64,000 bases of DNA, from assembly GCA_002914805.1 (NCBI GenBank), contig JXTB01000109.1:419577-483576 (forward strand), in the 5' to 3' direction. Made by a program: the position numbers and the translations under genes. Shown piece after piece: positions 12,716 through 24,874 of this stretch (the stretch's first letter is position 1; each line of letters starts with the position of its first letter). Source of the DNA: Parasponia andersonii. Taxonomy: Eukaryota; Streptophyta; Magnoliopsida; Rosales; Cannabaceae. The notes below the pieces were generated by a model. It saw only the letters and a program-made list of their open reading frames with translations. It ran no database searches and had not been told where the DNA came from.

Positions 12716-13236
12716 TGTTAGTGAGCATTAAATGCTCAGTGTATTAACCGTGTATGCAAAACACGGTTTGCATATCATATACGGTAAAAGAAAAGAAAAA
12801 TAAAACGTATACAAACTGTGTGTGATAAGTGTGGTATATTAGGAAATTTTTGAAAGGAAAATGTGTAAAGTTTGGAGGAGCCTCAACTATAAATAGGGTC
12901 CTCATATCTCATTGTTAATCATCCCAGAGAAGTGAGAAACACCAAGCATAATGAGAGTAAAATAGAGAGATTTTATTCTAAAGAGTTAGAGAAAAATACA
13001 GTTTCCCTCTTGGGTATATTTAGGATCTGGAGTGTGAGTTGAGAGTGTTAAGTAGAAACACTTATAAAGGTTCTTTTTCTCTCAATAGTAAAAATCAACA
13101 GCAGCTCCGTGGACATAGCCAATTTGGTGAATCACGCTAATTTGTGTGTCCTGTTTATTTTATTTCGGCATTATTTTTCACATTTATTCTATCGCTTCCA
13201 CTATAATGTGTCTATTAGGGAGATTATTCCCTAACA
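12716..13236 (+). repeat. 5' LTR of the Ty1/copia element
   Basis: A 521-bp LTR starting TGTTAG and ending CTAACA (perfect 6-bp terminal inverted repeat). It is preceded by the target duplication GTGAC at 12711-12715 and followed by the primer binding site. A TATA box, CTATAAATAG, lies at 12887-12896. Confidence 0.96.
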
Positions 13237-13238
13237 AC

Positions 13239-13250
13239 TGGTATCAGAGC
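13239..13250 (+). other. Primer binding site of the copia element
   Basis: TGGTATCAGAGC begins two bases after the 5' LTR and is the usual plant copia site complementary to initiator methionine tRNA. Confidence 0.93.
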
Positions 13251-13274
13251 TTCGTTCGATATTTTAGTGGGGCG

Positions 13275-16200
13275 ATGGCCGGAGGAGAAGGATCAGGACC
13301 CGGAATTGACAAGTTCGACGGTACAGACTTTTCATACTGGAGATTACAGATCAATGATTATCTGTATAGTAAAAAATTACATCAGCCTCTATTAGGGAAG
13401 AAACCAGAGAAGATAGAGGACGATGACTGGCAACTCCTTGATCGACAAATGTTAGGCGTAATCCGATTAACGCTAACAAAGAACGTTGCTCATAATGTGG
13501 CGGAGGTAAAAACTATCGTAGAGATGATGAGTAACCTGTCAGATATGTATGAGAAGCCGTCGGCAAATAACAAGGTACATCTGATGAAAAATTTATTTTG
13601 TTTAAAGATGGGAGAAGGTACTTCAGTTGCAACACATATAAATGAGTTCAACACAATCGTTTCTCAGTTGACGTCCGTCGAAATTAATTTTGACGATGAA
13701 GTTCATGCTCTAATTCTTCTGGCATCTCTACCAAATAGTTGGGAACCAATGAGGGCTGCAGTTATCAATTCTGTAGGTAAAAGAAAGTTGTAATTCAATG
13801 ATTTTAGAGACCGAATTTTGGTGGAAGAAGTTTGCCAAATTGATTCGCATGAAGGCGCATCATCGAGTTCTACCCTAAATCTCGAGAACAGGGGCAGGAG
13901 CAGCGAGAAGAATTCTAACCGGGGTCGTGGTAGGTCCAAGTCAAGGAATGGCAGAGACAAGTCCAGATCCGGAAGAAGACTAGAATGCTGGAATTGTGGC
14001 AAGACTAGCCACATAAAAAAGAATTACAGAGTACCAAGGAAAGACAACAGCAGAAACGATGCAAATGTCGTGACTGATGAGGTACAAGACATTTTACTAT
14101 TATCTATAGATAATCCAATTGACTCTTAGGTCTTAGACTCTGGAGCTTCGTTTCATACCACTGCACACTGTGATGTACTAGAGAATTATGTCGCTGGTAA
14201 TTACGGAAAGGTTTATCTAGCCGATGGAGAACCTTTGGATATTGTTGGTATGGGTGATATCCATCTGAAGATGTCAAATGGATCGATGTGGAAAATCCAG
14301 AAAGTAAGACATGTACCTAGATTGATGCGGAACCTTATATCGGTGTGACAGCTTGACGAGGAAGGACACAATATGACCTTTACTGGTGGCTCGTGGAAGG
14401 TTAGCAAAGGAGCCATAGTTGTTACTCGAGGAAACAAAACTGGAACTCTCTACATAACTTCCAGTTGTAGAGATACATTGGCGACTGTCAATGCTAGTGT
14501 TGATTCAAGTCTATGGCACTGTAGACTTGGGCATATGAGCGAAAAGAGAATGAAGGTAATGCTATCAAAGGAAAAGCTACCAGAGCTGAAGTCAGTTGAG
14601 CATAGCCTGTGCAAAAGCTGTATCTTTGGTAAGCAAAAGAGGGTAAGCTTTTTGAAAGACGGAAGAGAACCGAAAGTAGCAAAATTGGAGCTGGTTCATA
14701 CAGACGTGTGGGGGGCCATCTTTTGTGACATTCCTTGGAGGCTCAAGATACTATGTGACATTCATTGACGATTCGAGCAGAAATGTATGGGTTTATTTTC
14801 TGAAAAATAAATCTGATGTTTACGATACCTTTAAGGAGTGGAAAACCATGGTTGAAAACGAAACTAATCTGAAAGTGAAATGCTTGCGGTCTGATAATGG
14901 GAGAGAATATGAAGATGATGATTTTAAGAAATATTGTGCTATTAATGGGATCAAGTTTGAGAAAATCATTCCAGGGAAACCTCAACAGAATAGTGTTACT
15001 GAAAGAATGAACAGAACCCTGAATGAACGTGCAAGGAGCATGAGATTGCACGTGAAGTTGCCAAAGACATTCTGGGTCAATGTAGTTAACACTGCTGCAT
15101 ATCTTATCAACAGAAGGCCGTCAGTATCATTGGATTGCAGAATACCAAAGGAGGTCTGGAGCAGTAAAGAGGTAAATCTTTCTTTTCTGAAAGTATTTGG
15201 CTATCTATCTTATGTTCATATAGACCCTGCCAATAGAAGTAAACTTGATCCCAAGTCTAAAAAAAAAATTTTTATTGGTTATGGTGATGCTGAGTTTGGT
15301 AATCGTTTCTAGGATGACCAAAATCGAAAGATCATCAGAAGCAGGGATGTTATATTCAACGAAGAGGTGATGTACAAGGAAAGATTAGGCACCATAGCTG
15401 ATAATGTATGTCCTAAAGTTAAAAAAGTTGGGGTAATACCATTGAATGATATCCCAACTGATGAAATGAAGATTAATGATGGCGAAAAAGGTCAAGAAGC
15501 TGTAGCACCAATAGCAGACCCACAGACACCAGTGGGTGAACTCAGAAAATCTTCCAAAATAATTTGACCTCCTCAGAGATATTCCCCAGCACTGCATTAC
15601 ATTCTGTTGACTGATAAAGGCGAGCCAAAGACTTATAAAGAAGCAGTGCAAAATAATGAGTCAACCAAGTGGGAGTTAGCCATGAAAGATGAGATGGAGT
15701 CACTGGCGTCCAATCAGACATGGGAACTGGCCAAACTACCAGAAGGAAAGAAGGCATTACACAACAAGTGGGTGTACCGAATAAAGGAAGAATATGATGG
15801 TAGCAAGCGATACAAAGCAAGACTTGTTGTCAAAGGCTTTCAACAGAAGGAAGGCATCGACTACACCGAGATTTTCTCTCCAGTGGTCGAATTGACCACT
15901 ATTAGAATAGTACTTAGGTTGGTGGCTAAATAAGACTTGCATCTAGAGCAATTAGATGTCAAGACGGCATTTCTTCATGGTGACCTAGAAGAAGAAATTT
16001 ACATGAAGTAGCCACAAGATTTTGAAGTACAAGGGAAAAAGAAAATAGTGTGCAAAATTCAGAAGAGCCTGTATGGCCTGAAACAGGCTCCAAGACAGTG
16101 GTACAAGAAGTTCGATGCATTTATGAGTAATAATGGTTACTTGCAGTACCAGGTAGATCATTGTTGTTACGTGAAGAGATTTGACAATTCTTATATTATT

Positions 16201-17172
16201 CTACTTCTATATGTAAATGATATGTTAATTGCTGGAGCTAATATGGAGGAAATCGATAAGCTCAAGAAAGAATTGTCAATGGAGTTTTCTATGAAGGATT
16301 TAGGAGCTGCAAAGCAAATCCTTGGGATACGGATTTCTAGAGACAGGGTGAAAGAGAGTTTGAAGCTATCTCAGGAGGAGTATGTGAAGAAAGTGCTTAG
16401 CAGATTCAACATGGATAATGCAAAGCCTGTAAATACTCATTTGGCTAGTCACTTCAAACTAACCAAGGAGCAGTCACTTTCAACAGAGTAGGAACGAGTT
16501 CACATGGCCAAGGTGTCATATTCTTCTGTTATAGGCAGCCTTATGTATGTCATGGTGTGTACAAGACCGGAAATAGCACATGCAGTGGGAGTTGTGAGCC
16601 GATACATGAGCAATCTAGGAAAACAGCACTGGGAAGCAGTGAAGTGGATTCTCAGGTACTTGAGAGGCACCAGTAATATGGTCTTGTGCTTCAAAAAGTC
16701 AGATCTGGATTTACAAGGCTACGTGGATGCTGACATGGCTGGTGATATAGATGGCAAGAAGAGTACTACTGGATATGTATTTATATTAGGTGGTACAGCG
16801 GTTAGCTGGGTCTCAAAGCTACAAAAGATTGTCGCTCTATCTACTACTGAAGCAGAGTATGTTGTTGTGACAGAAGTAAGCAAGGAGTTGATTTGGTTGC
16901 AAAGCTTCTTGGAGGAACTAGGTCATAATTATAGGAAGAACACTTTACATTGTGATAGTTAAAGTGCTATTCATCTTGCGAAGAACCCTGTGTATCATTC
17001 TCGAACAAAGTATATACAGGTTCGGTATCACTTCATATGCTCAGCTTTGGAAGATAAAGTCTTAGTGCTAGAGAAGATTCCAGGAAGCAAGAACCCAGCG
17101 GATGTGTTAACTAAGATGGTGACCATTGACAAACTGAAGTTGTGTTTAGCTTCAGTTGGCTTGCAAGCATGA
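13275..17172 (+). pseudogene. Copia gag-pol polyprotein, degenerate
   Basis: The frame opens at the ATG at 13275 (MAGGEGSGPG) and ends at 17172. In order it shows a UBN2-type gag region, a zinc knuckle near 13987 (CWNCGKTSHI...), a protease motif LDSGASFHT near 14133, GAG-pre-integrase (HCRLGH near 14519), integrase core, reverse transcriptase from about 15620 and RNase H to the end. It is broken by nine in-frame stops (13791, 14127, 14346, 15310, 15565, 15931, 16009, 16489, 16960) and one extra G in the G-run at about 14711-14716 that shifts the frame before the integrase. The last zinc-knuckle Cys is Tyr, and the RT active-site YVDD reads YVND near 16213. Several stops look like C-to-T or G-to-A changes, as expected for methylated repeats. 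No function is possible. Confidence 0.96.
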
Positions 17173-17234
17173 AGAAAAGAGAGATGAGTTGCTACATTGA
17201 TCGAATGTGAATAAATGATTGGAATCAAGTCTTC

Positions 17235-17245
17235 AAGTGGGAGAT
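17235..17245 (+). other. Polypurine tract of the copia element
   Basis: AAGTGGGAGAT lies directly before the 3' LTR, the expected place for second-strand priming. Confidence 0.85.
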
Positions 17246-17764
17246 TGTTAGTGAGCATTAAATGCTCAGTGTATTAACCGTGTATACAAAACACGGTTTG
17301 CATATCATACATGATAAAAGAAAAGAAAAATAAAACGTGTACAAACCGTGTGTGATAAGTGTGGTATATTAGGAAACTTTGAGAGGAAAATGTGTAAAGT
17401 TTGGAGGAGCTTCAACTATAAGTAGGGTCATCATCTTTCATTGTTAATCATCCTAGAGAAGTGAGAAACACCAAGCATAGTGAGAGTAAAATAGAGAGAT
17501 TTTATTCTTAAGAGTTAGAGAAAAATACAGTTTCTTTCTTGGGTGTATTCGGGGTCTAGAGTGTAAGTTGAGAGTGTTAAGTGAAAACACTTGTAAAGGT
17601 TCTTTTTCTCCCAATAGTGAAAATCAACAGCAGCTCCGTGGACGTAGCCAAGTTGGTAAACCATACTAATTTGTGTGTCTTGTTTATTTTATTTCGACAT
17701 TATTTTCACATTTATTCTATCGCTTTCACTATTATGTGTCTATTAGGGAGATTATTCCCTAACA
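17246..17764 (+). repeat. 3' LTR of the Ty1/copia element
   Basis: A 519-bp LTR with the same TGTTAG/CTAACA ends, followed by the GTGAC duplication. Its TATA region reads TATAAGTAG instead of TATAAATAG, so outward transcription from this copy is probably weaker. Confidence 0.96.
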
Positions 17765-17812
17765 GTGACAAATCATATATTATATGTATTAGTATTAAAA
17801 TTTTAGTACAAA

Positions 17813-18949
17813 AGTGAGTACCTCAAACATTATCATGATGCAAGACAAGATCCAATTAAAAAGCTTTGTTAATTAATTGTTCTTAAAGGGTTTGGTTCGT
17901 TTGCATACTAACTATTAGTAGTGTCTATTCGTGTTATATATATTAGCATGTCATCTCTTCACTCTACAGGAAGATGCAAATTTGTATCACCTTTTCGTCG
18001 CTCAAGATTCATTTGGTTCAAGGGAGCCATTTGATGAAGACTGTTTCACTTTTTAGTCTGAAAACTTTACATTTTCACAAAGCGGTCCTATTTTGCTAAA
18101 AATAGATTAGAGAAGCATAGAACAGTTTTCTGCCATTCTCATATTAGCTGCACCTAATTATTTCTCCTTAATCAAGCTCTTTTTTCCGTTTTTCCAATAT
18201 TATTTTCTATATATTATTAAGCTCCTTTGAACAATTTCTTACATATTTCAGTGCGTCTCTCCTTTTCACTTAGATGTTTTAGTGCCTTTAATAATTTCAC
18301 ACACATTTTTTATACCAACTATAAAAGGCATTACGTACCCAGTACCTCTAAATATTTTTGGTGAATCTTTATAGCATCCCATGATTTTTATTTTTATTTT
18401 TATTAAAAATAGCATCTCTTCAACGTTCCAAGTATTTTTTTCGAAATGTAATAGCAAAACAAAGTGATGACTAACTAATCAACATATGTACTACAACAAT
18501 TCTTGTGTTTTCCACTTATTCCAAATATGAAGTGGAGACCAACTCCAAGGGTCAAAGGTTACTAATCGTAGATATTGGACATTCCGATATATCTATCGTC
18601 TAAGATCTAGATATTGAACCCGAATAAATCTCCATATCTCTGAAAATTACGTGTGTGATTATATTATAATGATTATATTATAACATCAAATTTTCTTTTT
18701 TCAAAAAAAAAAAAAAAGATTTTAACATAGTTATACAGTGTAGGCAGTAAGCAGTTGGCAATTTTGAAGTAACTAATATAAAGTCATTAATTGTATTGTA
18801 AAAAACTATAAATCAGTAAATTTAGAAGAAATTTCAATCAGTTTTGTATACAAAAATTTGTATTTGGAATCCAAACCAGTTATCATATATGGTAGTCACA
18901 CGTGGTTTTGGTCCATATATGTGATTAAAATATAACTTTGCAACTAACC

Positions 18950-19003
<54 letters not shown>

Positions 19004-19197
19004 TGCTATATATATTTTGCTAGTAGTCTCTATATAGCTATGAGCTAACCTAAGGATAAGTGATGATAACGAGAATTAGACTATATTGATCAGTGGAGTT
19101 TAGCCGATGATGATAATTTTTTGGAATCTAATTATTTATTCCAAAGATGATTTTAGATAAAAGTGAGAATATTAGGACGATGTTTCCATTGAAGATT
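17813..19197. other. Intergenic, AT-rich, no gene seen
   Basis: There is a long (TA)n tract at 18953-19001 and no open frame with recognisable content. Confidence 0.6.
18953..19001 (+). repeat. (TA)n microsatellite, about 24 units
   Basis: Uninterrupted alternating TA from the end of CTTATATA to TATATGCTGC. Confidence 0.93.
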
Positions 19198-19425
19198 TTA
19201 TCTGTAAAACCCCTTATTTTAAGAAAGGGTATTGTAGTCTTTTGACCCAAATTAAAAAAAAATGAATCTAGACAGATTTGGGTCTAGATTCATTTGGACA
19301 AAAGTGTGAAAAATTTGAAATTTGGAGTCAAAATGTGATTATTTAAAGGTATTTTGGAGAAGATTTTCAGAAAATTGGGTCAAAGTGCAAATAAGTAAAA
19401 TAGTGCCTAATTAACCAGAAGCCAA

Positions 19426-19460
19426 CACGTGGCGCTACAGTTACGGAAGTTGCCTATAAA
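19426..19460 (+). promoter_or_regulatory. LTR promoter: G-box plus TATA box
   Basis: CACGTG at 19426-19431 and CCTATAAATC at 19453-19462, about 24 bp apart. The same pair is conserved in the 3' LTR (25102-25107 and 25129-25134), although the sequence between and around them differs. G-boxes bind bZIP/bHLH factors and are part of ABA and light responses; any such response here is inference. Confidence 0.55.
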
Positions 19461-20612
19461 TCTCTGAACTTCTTCATCTTCTCTCTCGAAGCCCCCGCGA
19501 AGACCTGTCGCTGCCAGTCACCATCGCTCCTCCTACGGCCACCGTTGGAGCTCACCGCCACCTGGAAACAACGCGCCGTCTTCAAAAGAAGCTCTCACCG
19601 CTAGAATCAGCCGCATCGGAGCCCGTGATTGCCGGAAAATGGCGAAAAACACCGCGGCTTGTTTTGCTCTCTGGCAACCGTTCACCGCAAAACTGATCGC
19701 CGTAGATTCATCTCTTCACGGGCAATCTGGTAGTAGGTACCTCATGTCTCAATTTTGCTCCGTTTGATTTTAATTTCGTTGGAAAATTTTATGTGTAAAT
19801 AGTTTTGAAATTGACTTTTCGATCAGACTATTAAATTTTAAAACTAATATCATTTTTAGAATCTACATTGAAAATGGTAAAAAATGATATATATATATAT
19901 ATTTATTTATATATATATATATTGACTATGTTCTAAAACGGGCCCGAAAAATGAAATTGAACAGCTCAGATTTGCCTCGATTTGCGTATCGTAGGACTCG
20001 TATCTAAATTGGACAAATTATATATCTAACCTAGGGTTTTTGGGTGCTTTGAATTTAGTGGTAAAGTCTGTTTCATGATTTAAAGCTCAGTTTGATTTTC
20101 ATACCAAGGAACCAGAGGTTTGAAAACAGCATCCACTCTTCCAAATGATATCCAAACAATGCTAAACTTTCTCCATAACTTTGTAATGCTAGTTGAACGC
20201 TCGATTGAGATAGGGATTCGATTACTTAATTCAAAAATTAATTTAATTTATGAATTTCAAATATTTTCAATAAATATAGAATTTCGTGAAATAATTTATA
20301 AAAATTGTGTTTATATCCATTTTTAACCTGATTTGAAATATAAACTGCCTGGGAGACACGTCACATTGGTTGGCGTGTTATATATACTGTTTTGGATTGA
20401 TTTTTGCAGGAAATTGGATTTTTGGGTTTTGATAGAAAATAGCAATTGTAATGCCGAAATTTATAGAAAATCCAAAATGGTTTAAGAACTCAGTTTTGAG
20501 GAATAAAAGTGATTTGATTAAAAAATACTACATGGTTATTTTGAGATTTTGTGGAAATGGAGCATATCCTTATTCTGTCATTTATAAAATATTTGCATAC
20601 ATTCATACATTT

Positions 20613-20728
20613 ACGATGCCTTACATTGGGTGATCGGACTTACGATGCCCCATATCGGGTGATCAGACTTACAGCGCCTCTTTAGGTGGCTCGGACTTAC
20701 AAGTGATCCACTAGGACACTTCGGACAT
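20613..20728 (+). repeat. Four degenerate 29-bp tandem repeats inside the 5' LTR
   Basis: Units begin at 20613, 20642, 20671 and 20699 and follow ACGATGCC...GTGATCGGACTT with decreasing match. A matching block occurs in the 3' LTR at about 26273-26388, so the array was part of the element before insertion. Repeated CGGACTT cores may be protein-binding sites or RNA structure; the role is unknown. Confidence 0.75.
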
Positions 20729-21497
20729 CATGATTACATGTATGGTTATATGTTGGCTTGAATAGATATGTACTGGTTTTTATGGATGTTTTTCAATGGT
20801 TTGGAATGTTTGAACGGTTGGACTATGATTTCCACTTGAGTTTCGTGAACTGTTTGGAATAGAATACTAACCATGCAGAACCTTCAACGTAAGTATATTT
20901 TCTTATATATAAACTTGTAATCAATTCTCTACTGAGCATTCACATGCTCACCCCCCTTTATTTATTTCCACTTTCAGTTATTGATTTATTTTGAGAAATT
21001 ATCTTTGTGATTTGTCAAGGTTGTCTGGCATATGTGTGCTGTTTCCCACATCTTTATTGGTTGGTTCCTATTTTATACCATTATTTCCTTTTTATACCAA
21101 ATATATTTAGCTAATCGTGGTGTATTTATTAAGTAGATATATGAGAATAAATTCTGCTATTAAATTGAGTACTTAGAAATACAAATGATTTTATGCAAAT
21201 TATTTGAACATTGGACTTAAGGTTTAATTAGACTGGTTTTTTTCTATAATTTATAAATTTACAAATGTTTCTAAACTAATTAATTAGATTTTATCCAAAA
21301 CTTTAAATGAAGGATTTCCTTAGAAAATTAATACTAAAATTAATATTTCTTGAATATGAAATTCGGTTACTTTTATGGACTAAATCTAAAAATTCTAAAT
21401 ACTAAATTTTCTGGAATTTTGGAAAATTACTGTTTACTACTGTTTCAACATAAAATTACTAAAAGTCACAGCCTTAGATTTCCGGTCGTGATAGTTT

Positions 21498-21509
21498 TGG
21501 TATCAGAGT
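21498..21509 (+). other. Primer binding site of the LARD-like element
   Basis: TGGTATCAGAGT, four bases after the 5' LTR, is nearly the initiator-methionine-tRNA complement (last base T instead of C). Confidence 0.85.
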
Positions 21510-24500
21510 ATTAGGCTTCAGATCCGTCTGAGATCTTGCCTATGGTATTTTAGTGTTTGAAATGGGTTTTGGTAAAGTATTTGATAAATACCCCATACAT
21601 CACTTAGGAATTGGCTAAATATATTGTCTTTGTTCTGATTCATTCTAAATCTTTCGTTCACTTTTTTAGAATGAAACTTTAGTATTCTTAGGAGGGTTAT
21701 ACCCTAAAAATCAAGTCTCAGTAATGTCGGGGATGACACGAGACTAGTGAAATACCACTCATATCGAAATTCCTAAATTCAAATGGACATTCACTCATGT
21801 ATTCCTATGTCCAATACTATAATAAGCTATATGAACCTCATAGGTTCTAAAATAGCAATTCAATGTCTTGTATCTTGATTAGTATGATTGGACATTATTT
21901 GTGCTTATGGTGTTGTGATTTAAATTTCTTGGAAATTATTTGGATGTGACTAATCAGTTTAAATGTTTGATAAATCGTTTACATGGTCTTATATCATGTA
22001 TTAATAGGACTTTTGGATGACCATGATATATTAATTTTCATTCATGGATTGATTTAATAATATGAACTTATTTTTTAAAAAAATAAATAAATAAATAAAA
22101 ATGTTCTTGTCTAGTTTTACCAAGTTTAATTTTTGTAAGAATTAGTGGAATCTAATTAGTTAGTAAATTGGTATGATCTGTTGTGTTTGCTTAAATGTGG
22201 TCTTGCACCTGTTTTGCCAAGTTTATTTTATGGCCCTTAAATAAGAAATTTTAGGATTTTTGAGAATCTAATTAAAGTTAAAACCTGATTAATTTGTTTT
22301 TGAAACTTTTGAAGATTTCAAATTGACAATTTTAATTCTAAATGAGGTAGACATTTACATTTGACCAATGTATCATCTTTATTTTGGAATCATATACATT
22401 TTAATTTTGAATAATAGTTGGATGTATATAATACATATTTTTCAAGGAATATATAGTTTTTAAAAATTAATAATACTACTTGAATTTAAGATTTGTGAAA
22501 TTTCCAGGAATATAAGATTTAAATAATTGCTTTACTAAAAACTAGTCGTGGCACTAGTTAGGTTTCATTGCATATTTAGTGATATTGATTTAAAAATAAA
22601 GTTCCTAAATATTTTTCCTAGTTTTGAATATAGTAGTTATAATTGTTTAAAATTATTGATTTTCTACTTGTAATATGATTTTGAATCTAAAGAAAGCTTT
22701 GGAAAAATCGATTTGCAGAGTAACCTGGGAATAAATATAAAGTCAAATATATAATATCTTGTTACAAGAATTTCGATAAGTAAAATTGGTAATCCTAATT
22801 TGATTGGAACCTTGAAACAAAAATTATATTTTGAAAACTGATTTTAGAAGTTTTGTGAAATCTTGTTGTTATGACCTTACTTACCTTATTGCTTAAATTT
22901 ACTAATCCTTATAAACTTTTCATTATATATGTGGCATGTTTAATGAAGAAAGTGTAATGTTGTTGTTTATTAGAATTGTCGAACCCTTGTGTTCAATAAA
23001 TGTCTCGTTCATTAGATAAGTGAATCAAGTGGGACTCACTTTGCATTATTGCCCTCAATTGGATAATTGGATACTTGTCTAATTAGTTTTAAATAAATTT
23101 TACAAATATTGAAATCTCCTATTGTTGAGAACTCCTAATATTGGAGACTTGTGATAATATTTTATTTTGAATTCGGAATAAAAATATTAAAATATTTTGG
23201 TTTTGAATACCTAAGCTTTGGAGAGACTTAGATGGTGTATGATGCTACATATCATTTTCTTTGAAATTAAAATTTGAACTTTTTGATATATTAAACTTGG
23301 ATTCTCAAATAGATAAGGTTATGGATTGATATGCCCTGATTTGACATAAAAAAAAAATTATCATGTTTAAAAGTGCTTGATAGTTTAATTAGTAAAGTAA
23401 ATATCAAGCAGAAAAACTTCTTCTTATCATATTTACTTAGCATAGTAAGTGGGATTGGTGTGTTAGATGCGAAATTGATTAACTGATGATGACAAGAATC
23501 AATCTTGTCGATGTATTCCCTCTTGGTATTAATGGGCGGATACTACTTGTGGTACTCTACTTGTGCTAGCTCTTAGGAATTTTTGGAGACTCTAATTAAG
23601 ATCTATTATGGATTAGAGTCATTATTGAGTTCGTTGGTATTGAGTTCATCTTGTGACTCATTACTTGATTTGAGATAGATCCAAGCATCATTATGGTGGT
23701 ATAATTGATGGCATAGGGATCAGTTCACTTATAAGATATATTGAGAGTTATTGAACTCTTGTTATTATATTTAAAAAAATAAAAAATAAATAAAATGAGG
23801 TTAGATGGGAGATGGGTGTCGCTGCAGAGACAACCTATTCTATTGGAACCTTATTTCTGGGGTATTGTACTGTTGTTAATAATTTTATTTGCATATTGGG
23901 TATTGAGTCATTTTCATATGACTTTCTTTGTACCGAAGACTTAGGGAGTCCTTGGAGCTGATTGATGAATTGAGATTATTGCTATACTCCCTATATTAAG
24001 TAAAAGACTTGGGAAGTCTTTGGACTATATTTGTTATATGGGTACTTGCATTTTATATGCTTGGACTGTAGTGGTTAACCTGTTGGTGTTTAATATGTTA
24101 TGTACTTCTGTGATAGAGATTTCCATTCATAGTAATTCTAGTCTTGTCATTGACTAGAAATGTCTTACGTACACGATCGTTATTGACTCATTATGAGAAA
24201 CAGTAAATGATTTATGTCATTGTACTCTTGTTGTCGTTGTTGACCGCTAAATTCGTCTATCTTATGTGTGGAGTAATACAAGTAAAATTGTTTTCTACTT
24301 GAGACCTTGTTGAGTATTATCTTGTATTGATGAAGAATCTTATTAGAGCCTTTGGACTCAGTGATTATTTAGGACCAAGTTTAACTATAGACAAATGGAA
24401 TTGTCCAAGTGTATTATTGATATGGTATGATCTAGAGACAGTATTGTACATACTTAACATTTGATCTGCTATACTGTATTGGTGCCTAACAATTACTATT

Positions 24501-24861
24501 TTGATTATAGAAGTCCCGTGTTTTCGACTTCTAGTCCTGATTAACGCTACTGCTTCTGTAAATAATTACCAATATAGGGTGATTCCTAACTCTTGTATCA
24601 ATACCTTATGTCTAATGATGAGTCATTTTCCGATTCCATGTCTTTTGTGTACATTCTTATCATATACCTTTGTGTGGCATTGGTATATTGGCATAGTCTT
24701 AACACTAAGTGAAAAGTACATGTTTTACACTTCTTGATTTAGCTAGTATTCGATTTGCTACTCCTACACTCTATGACTGGTGGTTCACTCTTTTTTGACT
24801 ATTACCCCTTATTGTTTTATTTGTACTCCTGTCGTGTTTAAATTTCGGGACAAAATTTTTT
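21510..24861 (+). other. Non-coding interior of the LARD-like element
   Basis: About 3.35 kb of AT-rich sequence. I see no zinc knuckle, protease, RT, RNase H or integrase motif. It contains TG/ACTTGG-rich imperfectly repeated phrases (for example forms of TTGGGGAGTCTTTGGA near 23945-24030 and 24345) but no clear array. Confidence 0.75.
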
Positions 24862-24874
24862 TAGAAGGAAAGGA

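Larger units (their letters stand above)
12716..17764 (+). mobile_element. Ty1/copia LTR retrotransposon, complete structure, inactivated
   Basis: 5' LTR 12716-13236 and 3' LTR 17246-17764 are flanked by perfect 5-bp target duplications GTGAC (12711-12715 and 17765-17769). The interior has gag, protease, integrase, reverse transcriptase and RNase H in the copia order (integrase before RT). By eye the LTRs differ at about 39 of about 519 positions, mostly transitions, so the insertion is not recent. It sits inside a MITE and 250 bp past the F-box gene stop, so its 5' LTR could affect the end of that gene. It cannot make its own proteins. Confidence 0.97.
12600..17812. mobile_element. MITE interrupted by the copia element (outer boundaries)
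   Basis: The flanks of the copia element are two halves of one AT-rich inverted-repeat element. The left half has CCTAATTTTTTTATACCAATAC near 12608 and the right half has GTATTAGTATTAAAATTTTAG near 17786, which are imperfect reverse complements. Removing the copia element and one GTGAC copy gives a MITE of about 160 bp resembling the element at 5262-5432. The outer ends are approximate. Confidence 0.55.
19203..21493 (+). repeat. 5' LTR of a large non-autonomous LTR element
   Basis: A 2291-bp LTR starting TGTAAAACCCC and ending GTCGTGATA (3' copy: GTCGTGACA), preceded by the target duplication TTATC at 19198-19202. It holds a G-box (CACGTG, 19426-19431), a TATA box (19455-19460), a GC-rich block at about 19490-19740 in otherwise AT-rich DNA, and four degenerate 29-bp repeats at 20613-20728. 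It is about 10% different from the 3' LTR in the first 280 bp compared by eye. Confidence 0.93.
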
